A DNA stretch of 45,611 nucleotides from a virus, in IMG/VR virus record IMGVR_UViG_3300032294_001094, positions 1 through 45,611 of that record. One strand, 5' to 3'. Positions 6,835-14,278 of this stretch are shown in pieces. The first letter of the stretch is position 1. Every line of letters starts with the position of its first letter. The position numbers were made by a program, and so were the translations under genes. The notes below the pieces were generated by a model. That model searched no databases. It was not told the origin of the DNA and saw nothing but the letters and a program-made list of their open reading frames with translations.

Positions 6835-6862
6835 GTGGACTGGTCAATCCAAGGTAAAACCT

Positions 6863-7216
6863 ATGTGGAACAAATTTGACACACTCCCGGAAGAAAACCG
6901 CCCGATTATCGTTGCGGTTACGTATAAAGCTGATGCGGGCTTCGCATCAGCTCACCTGTTCTTTGCGTTTGGAACCGAGGCGCACATCGGCTTTAACGGA
7001 ACATTCGTGATTAACAAAACTGACGATGAACGGAAGTCGGTTGAGCGGTTGCCAAGTTATACTCACGCGGTATTACGCGATTGTGGAAAATGGGCATACG
7101 TCTCTGACATTCTTGCCGCCTCAGGTGTCGCGGACATTGCCGAATCTCCGAACGTATTCGTTGATGGCGAGGTCGGCACCAACGCCACCTTGCGCGGCGA
7201 ACATTTCGAGCCATAA
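6863..7216 (+). CDS. Early protein, unknown function
   Basis: 117 residues from the ATG at 6863, with AAGG 8 bases upstream and a strong promoter plus structured leader before it. The sequence (MWNKFDTLPEENRP, then IIVAVTYKADAGF, LFFAFGTEAHIGFNGTFVI, WAYVSDIL) suggests a compact alpha/beta fold with several beta strands and one lone Cys. No motif or family is recognised. It starts its own transcription unit and is followed by a 10-bp hairpin, so it is probably made in quantity early in infection. Confidence 0.7.
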   Translation: MWNKFDTLPEENRPIIVAVTYKADAGFASAHLFFAFGTEAHIGFNGTFVINKTDDERKSVERLPSYTHAVLRDCGKWAYVSDILAASGVADIAESPNVFVDGEVGTNATLRGEHFEP

Positions 7217-7223
7217 TTGAAAC

Positions 7224-7251
7224 GTTGGGGCCAGGTTCGCTTGGCCCCAAC
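7224..7251 (+). other. Intergenic GGGGC-stem hairpin 3
   Basis: GTTGGGGCCA (7224-7233), an 8-base loop and TGGCCCCAAC (7242-7251) form a 10-bp perfect stem, followed directly by the ribosome site ACAACGGAG of the next gene. Without a U run it more likely affects RNA stability or partial termination. Confidence 0.6.
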
Positions 7252-7268
7252 TACAACGGAGAACCCAA

Positions 7269-7556
7269 ATGCAAAATGCAGTCAAATCTACAATGTGGCT
7301 CCCGCAACTTCACGGCAACAAGTGGGTGCGCTTTGACGCCTACCCCCGCGAAGTCAAGGAGCTTTTCTGGTACGCTCTTTCAGGTAGAGCCGGAATGGAA
7401 GGCGCAACCAAAGCTGATGTTCCGTTTCTCAAGCGGAGGTTGGCCGAAATCCTCGCCCGCGATTGCCTCAATACCTACGGCCCGGATCATCCACAAGCTG
7501 AGCGCGGAACGGCAGAGGCCGAGGCCGCCCGGATACTTCAGGAGCTAGGCTTATGA
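7269..7556 (+). CDS. Early protein with C-terminal ILQELGL tail
   Basis: 95 residues. The ATG at 7269 follows CAACGGAG. Residues 10-30 read LPQLHGNKWVRFDAYPREVKE in part, with helices after that, and FLKRRLAEILARD near 53-65. The protein ends AEAARILQELGL. The last seven residues match the endings of the proteins at 8051-8395 and 10930-11172, although the bodies are unrelated. It overlaps the next gene by four bases (ATGA). Function unknown. Confidence 0.7.
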   Translation: MQNAVKSTMWLPQLHGNKWVRFDAYPREVKELFWYALSGRAGMEGATKADVPFLKRRLAEILARDCLNTYGPDHPQAERGTAEAEAARILQELGL

Positions 7557-7861
7557 AATCCTACCGCACACTCAACCTAACCGACGGCCGGAGCTTCCGG
7601 TACTACGTAAGTTCCAGCTTCACCGATATTGCCGAGCACCTCGCCTCGGCAAATATGCCGATTGGCTGGGAATGGGACGATCTCGCACCGTATGATCGGG
7701 AGTTTCAAGAGCAAGTGGCCCGGTACGACAGCATCAGCTATGGCGAAGACGAGATAACCCTCGTGACTGAGGACGGGAAAGTGATCGGGGCGCTTGATGC
7801 TCCGATTCCAGCGGAGTTCGGTCAGAACGGTATTAAAGCGGAGAACAGCAATGCTTCTTGA
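7553..7861 (+). CDS. Small acidic early protein, unknown function
   Basis: 102 residues, coupled to the preceding gene by ATGA. It opens MKSYRTLNLTDGRSFRYYV and contains an acidic middle (WEWDDLAPYDREFQEQ) and a strand pair ITLVTEDGKVIGAL. No motif, Cys cluster or membrane segment is visible. Its last 11 bases overlap the start of the next gene. An antisense frame of 228 codons runs opposite but has no ribosome site. Confidence 0.65.
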   Translation: MKSYRTLNLTDGRSFRYYVSSSFTDIAEHLASANMPIGWEWDDLAPYDREFQEQVARYDSISYGEDEITLVTEDGKVIGALDAPIPAEFGQNGIKAENSNAS

Positions 7862-8054
7862 CTCAATCCAAACCGGCCCTGAAACTTTTGTCGAGCTTCG
7901 GCTCCGCAACGGCAAATATCCCGAGATCAAGATGCTTGCCCCCGGACGCCTGTTCGGTTCCCGCTCAGCTTTAGTCGAAGTCGGATCAACCCAGTTCAAA
8001 ACCCGCGAGAAAGCGGAAGCTGCTTTTGCCCGGATTAAGGAGAGAGCAAAATGA
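7851..8054 (+). CDS. Small basic early protein, unknown function
   Basis: 67 residues from the ATG at 7851, with GCGGAG 7 bases upstream. It has two beta-like strands (FVELRLRNGKYPEIKML, ALVEVGSTQFKT) and a C-terminal basic helix (EKAEAAFARIKERAK). It overlaps the preceding gene by 11 bases and the next by four (ATGA). Function not recognised. Confidence 0.65.
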   Translation: MLLDSIQTGPETFVELRLRNGKYPEIKMLAPGRLFGSRSALVEVGSTQFKTREKAEAAFARIKERAK

Positions 8055-8395
8055 CCTATCCCCTTCCCAGCTACGCCGCATCTATTTGGACTGAGGGCGA
8101 CACGATTTGGCTCGGGCTTCCCAGTCTCAGCGGAGAACGGGGCCATTCGGTCCCAGTGCCTAACTCCCCCGAAGGTATCGCTCAGGTGCTTCGTATCCTC
8201 GCAGCACGGGAAAAGGAGCCGCGCGGGAAGATTGGGACGGACGCCTCCCCAACACGTGGGCAAATCGAAGCTGCTATGGCCCGGCGGGAACAGTTCCGGC
8301 GTGAACGCGAAGCGAAAGCTGAGTCGAAACCGAAATTCAGTTCGCGCGACCTAGCCGATGCGGACAAAATCCTCCAGGAATTGGGGATGATCTAA
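8051..8395 (+). CDS. Early protein with C-terminal ILQELGMI tail
   Basis: 114 residues. The N-terminal half is beta-rich (ASIWTEGDTIWLGLPSL, then GHSVPVP) and carries a helix IAQVLRILAAREKE. Residues 65-100 are highly charged, probably a flexible linker, ending in ESKPKFSSRDLADA followed by DKILQELGMI. The KPK-linker and ILQELG ending match the 80-residue protein at 10930-11172. That arrangement looks like a tethered docking peptide. Coupled on both sides by overlaps. Confidence 0.7.
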   Translation: MTYPLPSYAASIWTEGDTIWLGLPSLSGERGHSVPVPNSPEGIAQVLRILAAREKEPRGKIGTDASPTRGQIEAAMARREQFRREREAKAESKPKFSSRDLADADKILQELGMI

Positions 8396-8718
8396 TGGAC
8401 AAGGCAACAGAAGCTGCGCTCGAGGCGAGCATCAAGCATTGGGAAGAAAATCTCAACGCAAAGACTCCAGATGATGCTGAAATTGGCCCAAATGCTTGCG
8501 CACTATGCACAAAATTCAGATGCAAAGTGCCAGTTTTACACTGCAAAAATTGTCCTGTCGCTGAAGCCACCGGCAGGCACTTGTGCCAAGGCACTCCATA
8601 TGATGAAGCTGAGAACGCTTATTATGCTTGGAAAAATGGAGACGAAGGAGCCGAACTCAGATGGCGCATCGCAGCCCGAGTTGAACTCGACTTCCTCAAA
8701 GCATTGAGGCCAAAATGA
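8395..8718 (+). CDS. Cys-rich putative zinc-binding protein
   Basis: 107 residues, with the ATG overlapping the previous stop (TAATG). Residues 35-67 hold Cys pairs: CALCTKFRC, then LHCKNCPV and HLCQG. Two CxxC-type pairs plus a His are enough for one or two zinc sites. Helices rich in Glu, Ala and Trp follow (DEAENAYYAWKNG). Proteins of this composition are common in phage early regions and have no proven role. Confidence 0.7.
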   Translation: MDKATEAALEASIKHWEENLNAKTPDDAEIGPNACALCTKFRCKVPVLHCKNCPVAEATGRHLCQGTPYDEAENAYYAWKNGDEGAELRWRIAARVELDFLKALRPK

Positions 8719-8951
8719 TCGACCAATTCATGCACAAACTCACCTTAGCGCAAGCCCTCGCGCTTTGCATGAGCGAGCTTCCGTTCTCAGCCGAGGTTAA
8801 CCCGGCTTCGACTGAGGACATTCTTCAGCAAGATCACATTTCCCGGCATGAGTTCGGGAAATTATCTCTTCCCGCGCGAGTTCACGCAATACTGTGGCTC
8901 CGCGGGCAGATCGGTGAAGGTTGTAACTGGGATAACAGAAGATGCAAATAG
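8715..8951 (+). CDS. Small early protein, unknown function
   Basis: 78 residues, coupled by ATGA to the Cys-rich gene. Predicted mostly helical (LTLAQALALCMSELPF, LPARVHAILWLRGQIG), ending in a basic NRRCK. Its end overlaps the start of the next gene by 10 bases. No family recognised. Confidence 0.6.
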   Translation: MIDQFMHKLTLAQALALCMSELPFSAEVNPASTEDILQQDHISRHEFGKLSLPARVHAILWLRGQIGEGCNWDNRRCK

Positions 8952-9247
8952 TTTATTACCACCCACGCGGACGAGATTTAGTCGGCTTTATTCCAATGAT
9001 GCTGAATGAAGCTGATCCACGGCCCGCAACCGAACAGTTGGATACCGGATATGCTCATGGAGGCGGCTGGCGTCCAATGAAACGCTGGAAAGTCCTCGAG
9101 GACAAATCAATCAGCTATCCAGGCGATCCGGCAATCGTTCCAGTCGCGAAGATAATCTTTCGCGACGAGACGATCTATATCTACCCCCACGCCTGGGTTA
9201 TGGTCGAAAAAGCATCAGGTTCCTTTGAAATCGCAAGGATGGACTAA
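8942..9247 (+). CDS. Small early protein, unknown function
   Basis: 101 residues, with the ATG overlapping the preceding gene and an AGAAG-type ribosome site. It contains a GGGWRPMKRWKVLED stretch and two beta segments near the end (AKIIFRDETIYIYPHAWVMVE). Aromatic and beta-rich; no motif or family recognised. Confidence 0.6.
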   Translation: MQIVYYHPRGRDLVGFIPMMLNEADPRPATEQLDTGYAHGGGWRPMKRWKVLEDKSISYPGDPAIVPVAKIIFRDETIYIYPHAWVMVEKASGSFEIARMD

Positions 9248-9248
9248 A

Positions 9249-9512
9249 ATGAACATTCAGGAAATTCTAGTCGAGATGAAATCCAAGAAGATGAACGTCT
9301 TGGTCTGCACTTCAAGCTACAGCGACATTTGGAATGTGACGGTTTCAGTGCTTAACTCCGAGGGCGACCAACTCAGCATCAGCGCGGCCAATCGCGATCT
9401 CGAACTCGCGGTTCTCTCAGCCTATTCTCGGATCAACGAGCGGATGAACTCGGTCTTCATGACCGCGCTGCCGAAGCCGGAAGTTGATCCGACTTATGAT
9501 ATGCCTTTTTGA
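9249..9512 (+). CDS. Small early protein, unknown function
   Basis: 87 residues from the ATG at 9249, two bases after the preceding stop, with AAGGATGG upstream. The frame is open further back, but that part overlaps the previous gene without a ribosome site. It shows an N-terminal helix, beta strands (MNVLVCTSSY, WNVTVSVLNSEG) and a C-terminal helix, then VDPTYDMPF. Function not recognised. Confidence 0.6.
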   Translation: MNIQEILVEMKSKKMNVLVCTSSYSDIWNVTVSVLNSEGDQLSISAANRDLELAVLSAYSRINERMNSVFMTALPKPEVDPTYDMPF

Positions 9513-9522
9513 GGAGCGAGCT

Positions 9523-10578
9523 ATGAAACTGGATGAGAAGGCTTTGGAAGCGGCAGCGCAGGTCATTTACGAAACGTGGATCGACAAGCCCGGCTATGTT
9601 TCTTGGACTGTGCGAGGCAACAGCGACAAGCAAGTTGATGCACGCCGCGCCGCTCACAAAGCAATCACCGCCTACCTCACCGCCGCCCCTCCCGCACCCG
9701 TGGTGGTCGCGAAAGTCATTCATTGTCCGGAGTGCGGCGCGATTCACATTGACGAAGGCGAGTGGGCCACGCGGCTGCACAAGACACATCAATGTCAGTC
9801 CTGCAAGCATGAGTGGCGACCGTATCCATATGCGACTGTCGGCGTTCCCGCACCCGTGGGGGAAGTAGAGGGGCTGGTGAAGCGGTTGCTTAGTAACGAG
9901 CCGCTGCCGATTTGCCCGTTTGATCGACGTTCCCCAGAATATTTTACAACACGCGAGGACGAACCTTGTAAATTTTGTGGCCAAGAGAACACAGCAGAAG
10001 GGCCTGATAAATGTCGCGGGGCGGATACGCGGTTGCTGAAGGAAGCCGCCGACGCCCTCACATCACTATCCGCAAGGCTGGCGGAGTGCGAGCAGGAACG
10101 GGATGAGCATAAACAGACCGCGACTTGGGCGGCTGATCAAATGACCAATGTGCGGAAGGAATTGGACTACCTTCGCGCTGCGAACATCACGCCGCTGATA
10201 CAGCGCGCCGAAGCCGCCGAGGCAAGGCTGGCAGAGTGCGAGCGGGATTTGAAACAGAACGATATTCATATCGGTTCGCAGATGAAGTTAATTTATGCGG
10301 TCATTGACGCTGTAGCCGACCATTGGTTTTTAGACCCGCCCGATGGCGGCGAAGTGTCCCTTGCTGATGGCGTGAAGCGCATTGAAGACGCTTACCTTGC
10401 CGCCACCGCCCGCGCCGAGGCGTTGGAGAAGGAACGGGACGAGGCGCGCGTTGAAATAATCGCAGCCAAGTTGTTCGGCGGTGGCCTGTACGGGGAACAG
10501 GTCGATGACGGCGTGCGCAATTATTACTATCTCGCCGCGCGCGCCGCTCGGGACGCTCTCAATAAGGGAGAGGGATGA
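9523..10578 (+). CDS. Composite protein: zinc-finger segments plus coiled coil (Ead/Ea22-like patchwork)
   Basis: 351 residues from the ATG at 9523, behind GAGGAG. Residues 1-55 form a helical segment of the ITAYLTAA kind seen in phage patchwork proteins. Residues 66-100 are a zinc module: HCPECG, then HKTHQCQSCKHEW. Residues 125-170 hold a second Cys set (ICPFD, CKFCGQ, DKC). The rest is long coiled coil with repeated ARLAECE heptads, ending near NYYYLAARAARDAL. Such modular proteins recur in early and accessory regions of temperate and lytic phages and are exchanged by recombination. Function unknown; structural zinc binding is inferred. Confidence 0.7.
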   Translation: MKLDEKALEAAAQVIYETWIDKPGYVSWTVRGNSDKQVDARRAAHKAITAYLTAAPPAPVVVAKVIHCPECGAIHIDEGEWATRLHKTHQCQSCKHEWRPYPYATVGVPAPVGEVEGLVKRLLSNEPLPICPFDRRSPEYFTTREDEPCKFCGQENTAEGPDKCRGADTRLLKEAADALTSLSARLAECEQERDEHKQTATWAADQMTNVRKELDYLRAANITPLIQRAEAAEARLAECERDLKQNDIHIGSQMKLIYAVIDAVADHWFLDPPDGGEVSLADGVKRIEDAYLAATARAEALEKERDEARVEIIAAKLFGGGLYGEQVDDGVRNYYYLAARAARDALNKGEG

Positions 10579-10856
10579 TGGAGAAGCCGCACGATCAGCC
10601 AGCGTTCCCGCGCCCGTTCTCACTTGATGACTACGGCGATAAGTTGGACCGCTATAAGCAACAAGACGGCATGACCCTTCGCCAGTATTACGCCGGGCAG
10701 GCGTTGCTTGGCATGGGAACGTGGATGCCCTCGTTTGTAAAGCTAAAGGTGGGAACCTACGATCTACAAGCGCCCGAAGTTTTAGCCGCCCGAGCAGAAT
10801 GGGCGGTCAAACAGGCGGACGCGCTGATCGCCGCCCTCTCCCCGGAGGCCCCATGA
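10575..10856 (+). CDS. Conserved small phage protein with GMTLRQYYAGQAL motif
   Basis: 93 residues, coupled by an ATGATG overlap. It has an N-terminal PAFPRPFS, then GMTLRQYYAGQALLGMG (about 32-48), a sequence common to a family of small phage proteins of unknown role, and a C-terminal helix (AARAEWAVKQADALIAAL). It ends by overlapping the next small membrane gene (ATGA). Confidence 0.75.
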   Translation: MMEKPHDQPAFPRPFSLDDYGDKLDRYKQQDGMTLRQYYAGQALLGMGTWMPSFVKLKVGTYDLQAPEVLAARAEWAVKQADALIAALSPEAP

Positions 10857-10933
10857 CCAGTCCCGAGCATCGCGCCGCCCGAGCCATCTCAGTCGGCTTC
10901 ATCTTCCTCATCCTTATCTGGCTCTTCCCATGA
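10853..10933 (+). CDS. 26-residue membrane peptide
   Basis: ATG at 10853 overlaps the preceding stop as ATGA, and its own stop overlaps the next ATG the same way. This chained coupling is good evidence of translation. A basic head (MTSPEHRAARA) precedes a hydrophobic helix (ISVGFIFLILIWLF) and a final Pro, as expected of an N-in single-pass peptide. Role unknown. Confidence 0.6.
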   Translation: MTSPEHRAARAISVGFIFLILIWLFP

Positions 10934-11172
10934 CCCTCGACGAGCAGGAAGCCCTATCCCACATCTACGCCCACTCTGCTCGGATCGTCGTTCTTTCCTC
11001 CGGAAACTTTGCGATTTTCAGCGGATACGAACTCCAGTGCATCACGGCTTCACCGACTTCAGCCGAAATCACCGCCGCATACAACGCATCAGTTGCGAAG
11101 CACGCGGCAGCGAAACCTAAACCTCGATTGAAACTTTCCGCGGATCAACTGTTAAAGGAACTTGGCCTGTGA
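10930..11172 (+). CDS. Early protein with C-terminal LLKELGL tail
   Basis: 80 residues, coupled to both neighbours (ATGA, GTGA). Beta-like strands (ARIVVLSSGNFAIFSGYEL) and a helix come first, then a basic linker KPKPRLK and the tail SADQLLKELGL. The tail is nearly the same as those at 7556 and 8395. It lies immediately before the helicase gene, which may hint at a replication link. Function unknown. Confidence 0.7.
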   Translation: MTLDEQEALSHIYAHSARIVVLSSGNFAIFSGYELQCITASPTSAEITAAYNASVAKHAAAKPKPRLKLSADQLLKELGL

Positions 11173-12623
11173 CCTTCTCCCCCACCCCCGAGCAGTCCGC
11201 AATCGTCGCGGCAGCAAAAACCACCAAATCCAATCTCCTAATCAACGCCCTCGCCGGAGCAGCTAAGACCACCACTCTCCAGCTCATCACTGAATCTGTC
11301 GTCGGCATCCCAATTCTCTCCCTCGCGTTCAACAAGAAGATCGCAGTTGAGATGGAAAAGCGCCTTCCTTCTCACGTGAAGTCCCAGACCCTCAATTCCA
11401 TCGGCCACCAAGTCTGGATGGCGGCCATAGGCCGACGCCAGGCGAAGCTTGACGCACGCAAAACCAACTCCCTCTTCCGCGAGCACGTCGAGTCCCTCTC
11501 AAAACGGGACCGCGGCGATGCTTGGGAAGTCTCCGCCGAAACCCAGAACCTAGTCCGAATGATGAAAACCGCTGGCTACATCCCAGCATCCTCGCCTTCC
11601 GGCCTCCCCCTCGTCACTCGTTCCCAGTTCATCGACTCACTAGAGGAAACCCCAGATGACTTTGCCTTCAACCTCGCCGAAGTCCTCCTCACCAAATCCA
11701 TCCGACTCGCCTACGAAGGATACATTGACTTCGACGATCAGATTTACATGCCCACGCTGTTCGGCGGAACTTGGCCTCGCTTTCCACTGGTACTCGTTGA
11801 CGAGGCGCAAGACTTATCTTCCCTCAACCATGCAATGTTACGAAAACTGGCAACAACACGACTTATCGCTGTCGGTGACCCCTGGCAGTCTATCTATGGC
11901 TTTAGGGGCGCAGTTAATTCTGGAATGCAGAAACTCAAGCGCGACTTTGAAATGACTGAGATGACTCTTTCCATCTCCTTCCGCTGCCCCAAAGCCATCG
12001 TCCTCCGAGCCAACCGCCGAGTCCCGCACATGAAGGCCGCCGACTGGGCAGCCGAGGGCAAAGTCGAAGCCCTCTCTTCACTCTCCATGCGAGACATTCC
12101 GGACAACTCAGCTATCATCTGCCGCAACAACGCCCCGCTGTTCAAACTCGCCCTTAGCCTCATCGCCAATTCTCGGGGCGTGCAACTCGTCGGGGCCGAC
12201 ATTGGCCCGGCTCTAGTCAAAATCCTCCGCAAGCTGGGCCCGGAGTCAATGGACCAGCAATCTGTCTTCACTGCAATCTCGAGGTGGGAAAGTGAATTAC
12301 TTCAGAAATCAAAGGCGAAAGCCAGTATCTCGGATCGGGCTGAATGTCTCCGTATTTTTGCCGGGACAGGACCAAATCTTGGAGCAGCTATTGCATATGC
12401 CGAACACCTTTTTGCCAGCAACGGACCCATTCAACTTCTCTCAGGTCATAAATCAAAGGGGCTTGAGTTTAATATAGTATACCATCTCGATCCATGGCGG
12501 ATTCCTTCTGAATATGCAAAAACCCCAGAAGAACTTGAACAAGAGTTGAATATTCGCTATGTAATTTTAACACGAGCGAAAGAGGCATACTACGAAATAG
12601 ATTTGGAAAATATACATGCTTGA
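11169..12623 (+). CDS. Superfamily 1 DNA helicase (UvrD/Rep type)
   Basis: 484 residues from GTG at 11169 (GTGA overlap). Motifs in order: Q-like region TPEQSAIV (6-13); a degenerate Walker A NALAGAAKTTT (26-36), with the Lys kept and Gly replaced by Ala; Walker B VLVDEAQD (near 206-213); motif III GDPWQSIYGFRG (near 236-247); motif V SGHKSKGLEF; motif VI YVILTRAKE. It should unwind DNA 3'-5' with ATP, in replication or recombination. It is shorter than host UvrD (about 720), with reduced 1B/2B insertions, as in other phage helicases. The last 100 codons become AT-richer towards the homing endonuclease. Confidence 0.9.
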   Translation: MTFSPTPEQSAIVAAAKTTKSNLLINALAGAAKTTTLQLITESVVGIPILSLAFNKKIAVEMEKRLPSHVKSQTLNSIGHQVWMAAIGRRQAKLDARKTNSLFREHVESLSKRDRGDAWEVSAETQNLVRMMKTAGYIPASSPSGLPLVTRSQFIDSLEETPDDFAFNLAEVLLTKSIRLAYEGYIDFDDQIYMPTLFGGTWPRFPLVLVDEAQDLSSLNHAMLRKLATTRLIAVGDPWQSIYGFRGAVNSGMQKLKRDFEMTEMTLSISFRCPKAIVLRANRRVPHMKAADWAAEGKVEALSSLSMRDIPDNSAIICRNNAPLFKLALSLIANSRGVQLVGADIGPALVKILRKLGPESMDQQSVFTAISRWESELLQKSKAKASISDRAECLRIFAGTGPNLGAAIAYAEHLFASNGPIQLLSGHKSKGLEFNIVYHLDPWRIPSEYAKTPEELEQELNIRYVILTRAKEAYYEIDLENIHA

Positions 12624-12647
12624 CATTAAAGGTCTTTGTGGTAAAAT
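12620..12647 (+). promoter_or_regulatory. Sigma70-type promoter ahead of the HNH gene
   Basis: TTGACA (12620-12625), a 16-base spacer and TAAAAT (12642-12647), 5 of 6 in the -10. The -35 includes the helicase stop codon. AAAGGAG and the ATG at 12668 follow. It gives the inserted endonuclease its own promoter and may also feed the downstream genes. Confidence 0.7.
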
Positions 12648-12667
12648 ACACAATAAAGGAGAACGCC

Positions 12668-13168
12668 ATGAAGCTTGTAAAATTAAATGCGACCTTTTTC
12701 GCTCAAGTTGATGACGAAGATTTTGAGTTTATTTTGGCTCAAGGTCGTTGGTACCTAGACAATAGGGGAAAAAGAAAATATGCATCTTTACATAAAGATG
12801 GCAAGAAAATCTACATGCATAGGTTAATTATGAAAGCTGCATCTGGTCTTGATGTTGACCATTTAGATGGAGATGGTCTTAATAACCAGAAAACTAATTT
12901 AAGAATTGCCACTAGAAGTCAAAACAACTTCAACAACCATAATGTTAGAAGTGATAATAATTCTGGAGTTCACGGAGTATACCATTGTAGTTATTATTTC
13001 AAATGGAAAGCTGAAATAAAACTAAATGGTAAAAAATATACACTAGGATCATTTGATTCAAAACAAGATGCGATTTCAGCTAGGCGGTTAGCTGAAGAAA
13101 GAATCGCACAAGGTTTGCCGCCTAAAATATGGACTCGAAAGAAATCTATAACAGGAGAAAATGACTGA
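12668..13168 (+). CDS. HNH homing endonuclease with AP2 domain
   Basis: 166 residues from the ATG at 12668, with AAAGGAG upstream. The HNH_3-type core has YMHRLIM (near 47) and DVDHLDGDGLNN...NLRIATRSQNNFN (about 60-90), supplying the His/Asn catalytic set. The AP2-type DNA-binding segment is near 100-145 (SGVHGVY...WKAEIKLNGKKYTLGSFDS). It is clearly AT-rich against GC-rich neighbours, a sign of recent invasion. Such enzymes cut alleles lacking them and spread by repair. It interrupts no known gene visibly; it sits between the helicase and a small gene. Confidence 0.9.
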   Translation: MKLVKLNATFFAQVDDEDFEFILAQGRWYLDNRGKRKYASLHKDGKKIYMHRLIMKAASGLDVDHLDGDGLNNQKTNLRIATRSQNNFNNHNVRSDNNSGVHGVYHCSYYFKWKAEIKLNGKKYTLGSFDSKQDAISARRLAEERIAQGLPPKIWTRKKSITGEND

Positions 13169-13479
13169 TGGGCTTTTCCGATTCAATCTTCAGCTACGCC
13201 GATGTTCGTGGTCTCCTTGACCGCGCACTCGCAGCCGAACGAGGCATCCGAGTCAAGTTCAACAAGAAAGGAGCCGCTATCAACCTTCGTCAGCGAATGA
13301 ATCACTTTCGGCGCCTTGACCGCCGAGAGAACAAGCAAACATACAAGCCAGGTGATCCGCTCTACGACCGGAGTCAGTATGATATGCTTTTGTTCAAGCT
13401 GAAGGATGAGGGAACCGAGTTCATTCTCGAAGTTGTGAAGGGAAGTGAAGCTGAATTTGATATTGAGGAGATGGAATGA
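13168..13479 (+). CDS. Small basic protein, unknown function
   Basis: 103 residues. The ATG at 13168 overlaps the endonuclease stop (TGATG) with AGGAG nearby. A helical N-terminus (FSYADVRGLLDRALAAERG) is followed by a basic stretch (KFNKKGAAINLRQRMNHFRRLDRREN) that could bind nucleic acid, then beta strands (MLLFKLKDEGTEFILEVVKG) and an acidic end. No family recognised. Base composition returns to the phage norm here. Confidence 0.65.
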   Translation: MGFSDSIFSYADVRGLLDRALAAERGIRVKFNKKGAAINLRQRMNHFRRLDRRENKQTYKPGDPLYDRSQYDMLLFKLKDEGTEFILEVVKGSEAEFDIEEME

Positions 13480-13766
13480 TGAGCGAGATTGTGGAAGTGA
13501 TAGCGCGGGCGATGTGGGATGCTCGACACGAAGCTATTGAGGACGCTGCCCGCGCCGCCATTGCCGCCCTCGACGCCGCAGGCTTCGCCCCGATGCCGAA
13601 AGCCTCCCCTCCCCCGCCTGATGTGGTCGGGGCGCTGGAGCGGCTGGCAGGCATGGAGGCATTCACTAACTCACGGATGGTTGATCCTGACCGGGATGCC
13701 GAATTGCTTGCTAGGATAGACTTTGCCCGCGCCATCCTCGCACAACTTAAGGGAGAGGGAGCATGA
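13476..13766 (+). CDS. Small Ala-rich phage patchwork protein
   Basis: 96 residues (ATGATGA overlap). The N-terminus has EVIARAMWDARHEAIEDAARAAIAALDAAG split around residues 5-36, a helical segment widely shared by phage accessory proteins. A proline-rich linker and a second helix follow. No catalytic residues. It is related in style to the protein at 9523-10578. Function unknown. Confidence 0.65.
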   Translation: MMSEIVEVIARAMWDARHEAIEDAARAAIAALDAAGFAPMPKASPPPPDVVGALERLAGMEAFTNSRMVDPDRDAELLARIDFARAILAQLKGEGA

Positions 13767-14041
13767 GCGAGAAAGAGCCGGGGCAGATAGCGTATGAAGA
13801 ATGGAGCGGCAGCCAAGATATTTGGGGCTACTGCTCAAGCGCGCACAAGGAAAAATGGGCCACAGTCGAAACCGCCATCCGCGCAGACGAGGCCACGAAG
13901 GTCCGCGCGAAGACGATAGAGGAATGTGCGAAGGTGGCGGAAGCCATGATCGACAAGGACGCCGCCGATTTAGGCGACAGATCTGATATGGCGCTCATGG
14001 ATGCCGCCGCCGCCATCCGCGCGCTAGGAGAGAAACCATGA
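13763..14041 (+). CDS. Small Ala-rich phage patchwork protein
   Basis: 92 residues (ATGA overlap). It has a Trp-rich N-terminus (IAYEEWSGSQDIWGYCS), then helices with TIEECAKVAEAM, and ends MDAAAAIRALGEKP. The ECAKVAE and AAAIRALGE segments are frequent in small phage proteins of unknown role. Part of a chain of overlapping small genes. Confidence 0.65.
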   Translation: MSEKEPGQIAYEEWSGSQDIWGYCSSAHKEKWATVETAIRADEATKVRAKTIEECAKVAEAMIDKDAADLGDRSDMALMDAAAAIRALGEKP

Positions 14042-14202
14042 CCTCCACCGAACCAGAAAAAATTTTCTACTTCCAAGGAAAACCAGTCAACGAAATGACC
14101 CGCGAGGAACTCATCGCCGCGATTAAAATCCTCTATTCCCACATCCAGACCCTCCGAACCCAGATCGAAACCACGATGGAACTCAAGCTTATGCGGCAGT
14201 GA
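14038..14202 (+). CDS. 54-residue protein, unknown function
   Basis: ATG at 14038 overlaps the preceding stop (ATGA). The product starts MTSTEPEKIFYFQGKPVNEM, then TREELIAAIKILYSHIQ and a helix ending LKLMRQ. GKPVxxMTREELIAAI is a common start of small phage proteins and looks like a short coiled coil. It is the last gene of its chain before the control site at 14207. Confidence 0.65.
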   Translation: MTSTEPEKIFYFQGKPVNEMTREELIAAIKILYSHIQTLRTQIETTMELKLMRQ

Positions 14203-14206
14203 AGCA

Positions 14207-14237
14207 TATGGTTATGCCACCGCGCATCACACCCATA
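14207..14237. promoter_or_regulatory. 31-bp dyad of the CCATAC family
   Basis: TATGGTTATG (14207-14216) and CACACCCATA (14228-14237) are inverted repeats matching at 8 of 10 positions, separated by 11 bases. Half-site centres are about 21 bp apart, two helical turns. The arms and spacing match the dyad at 26286-26316. It ends 41 bases upstream of the -35 box at 14279, a plausible activator position. Confidence 0.6.
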
Positions 14238-14278
14238 CCTTTTCCTGCAAAAACATTCCCCACAACCAAAGAAAGGCA

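Larger units (their letters stand above)
6255..6862. other. Long non-coding control region, candidate replication origin
   Basis: 608 bases without a convincing gene on either strand. Open frames exist, but they lack ribosome sites and overlap control elements. In order it contains an 11-bp hairpin (6274-6313), two CCATAC-type sites in direct orientation (6365-6395), a 12-T run in an AT-rich tract (6430-6456), another CCATACC site (6494-6504), a CCGCATT/AATGCGG hairpin (6538-6556), a nested hairpin (6675-6706), a strong promoter (6744-6772) and a structured leader. Iterated sites beside an AT-rich tract resemble an origin, but no helicase-loader site is recognised. Confidence 0.55.

Noticed and set aside
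7577-8263. Minus-strand frame of 228 codons opposite early genes
   Set aside because: Lies opposite three coupled plus-strand genes with good ribosome sites. No ribosome site or recognisable motif of its own.
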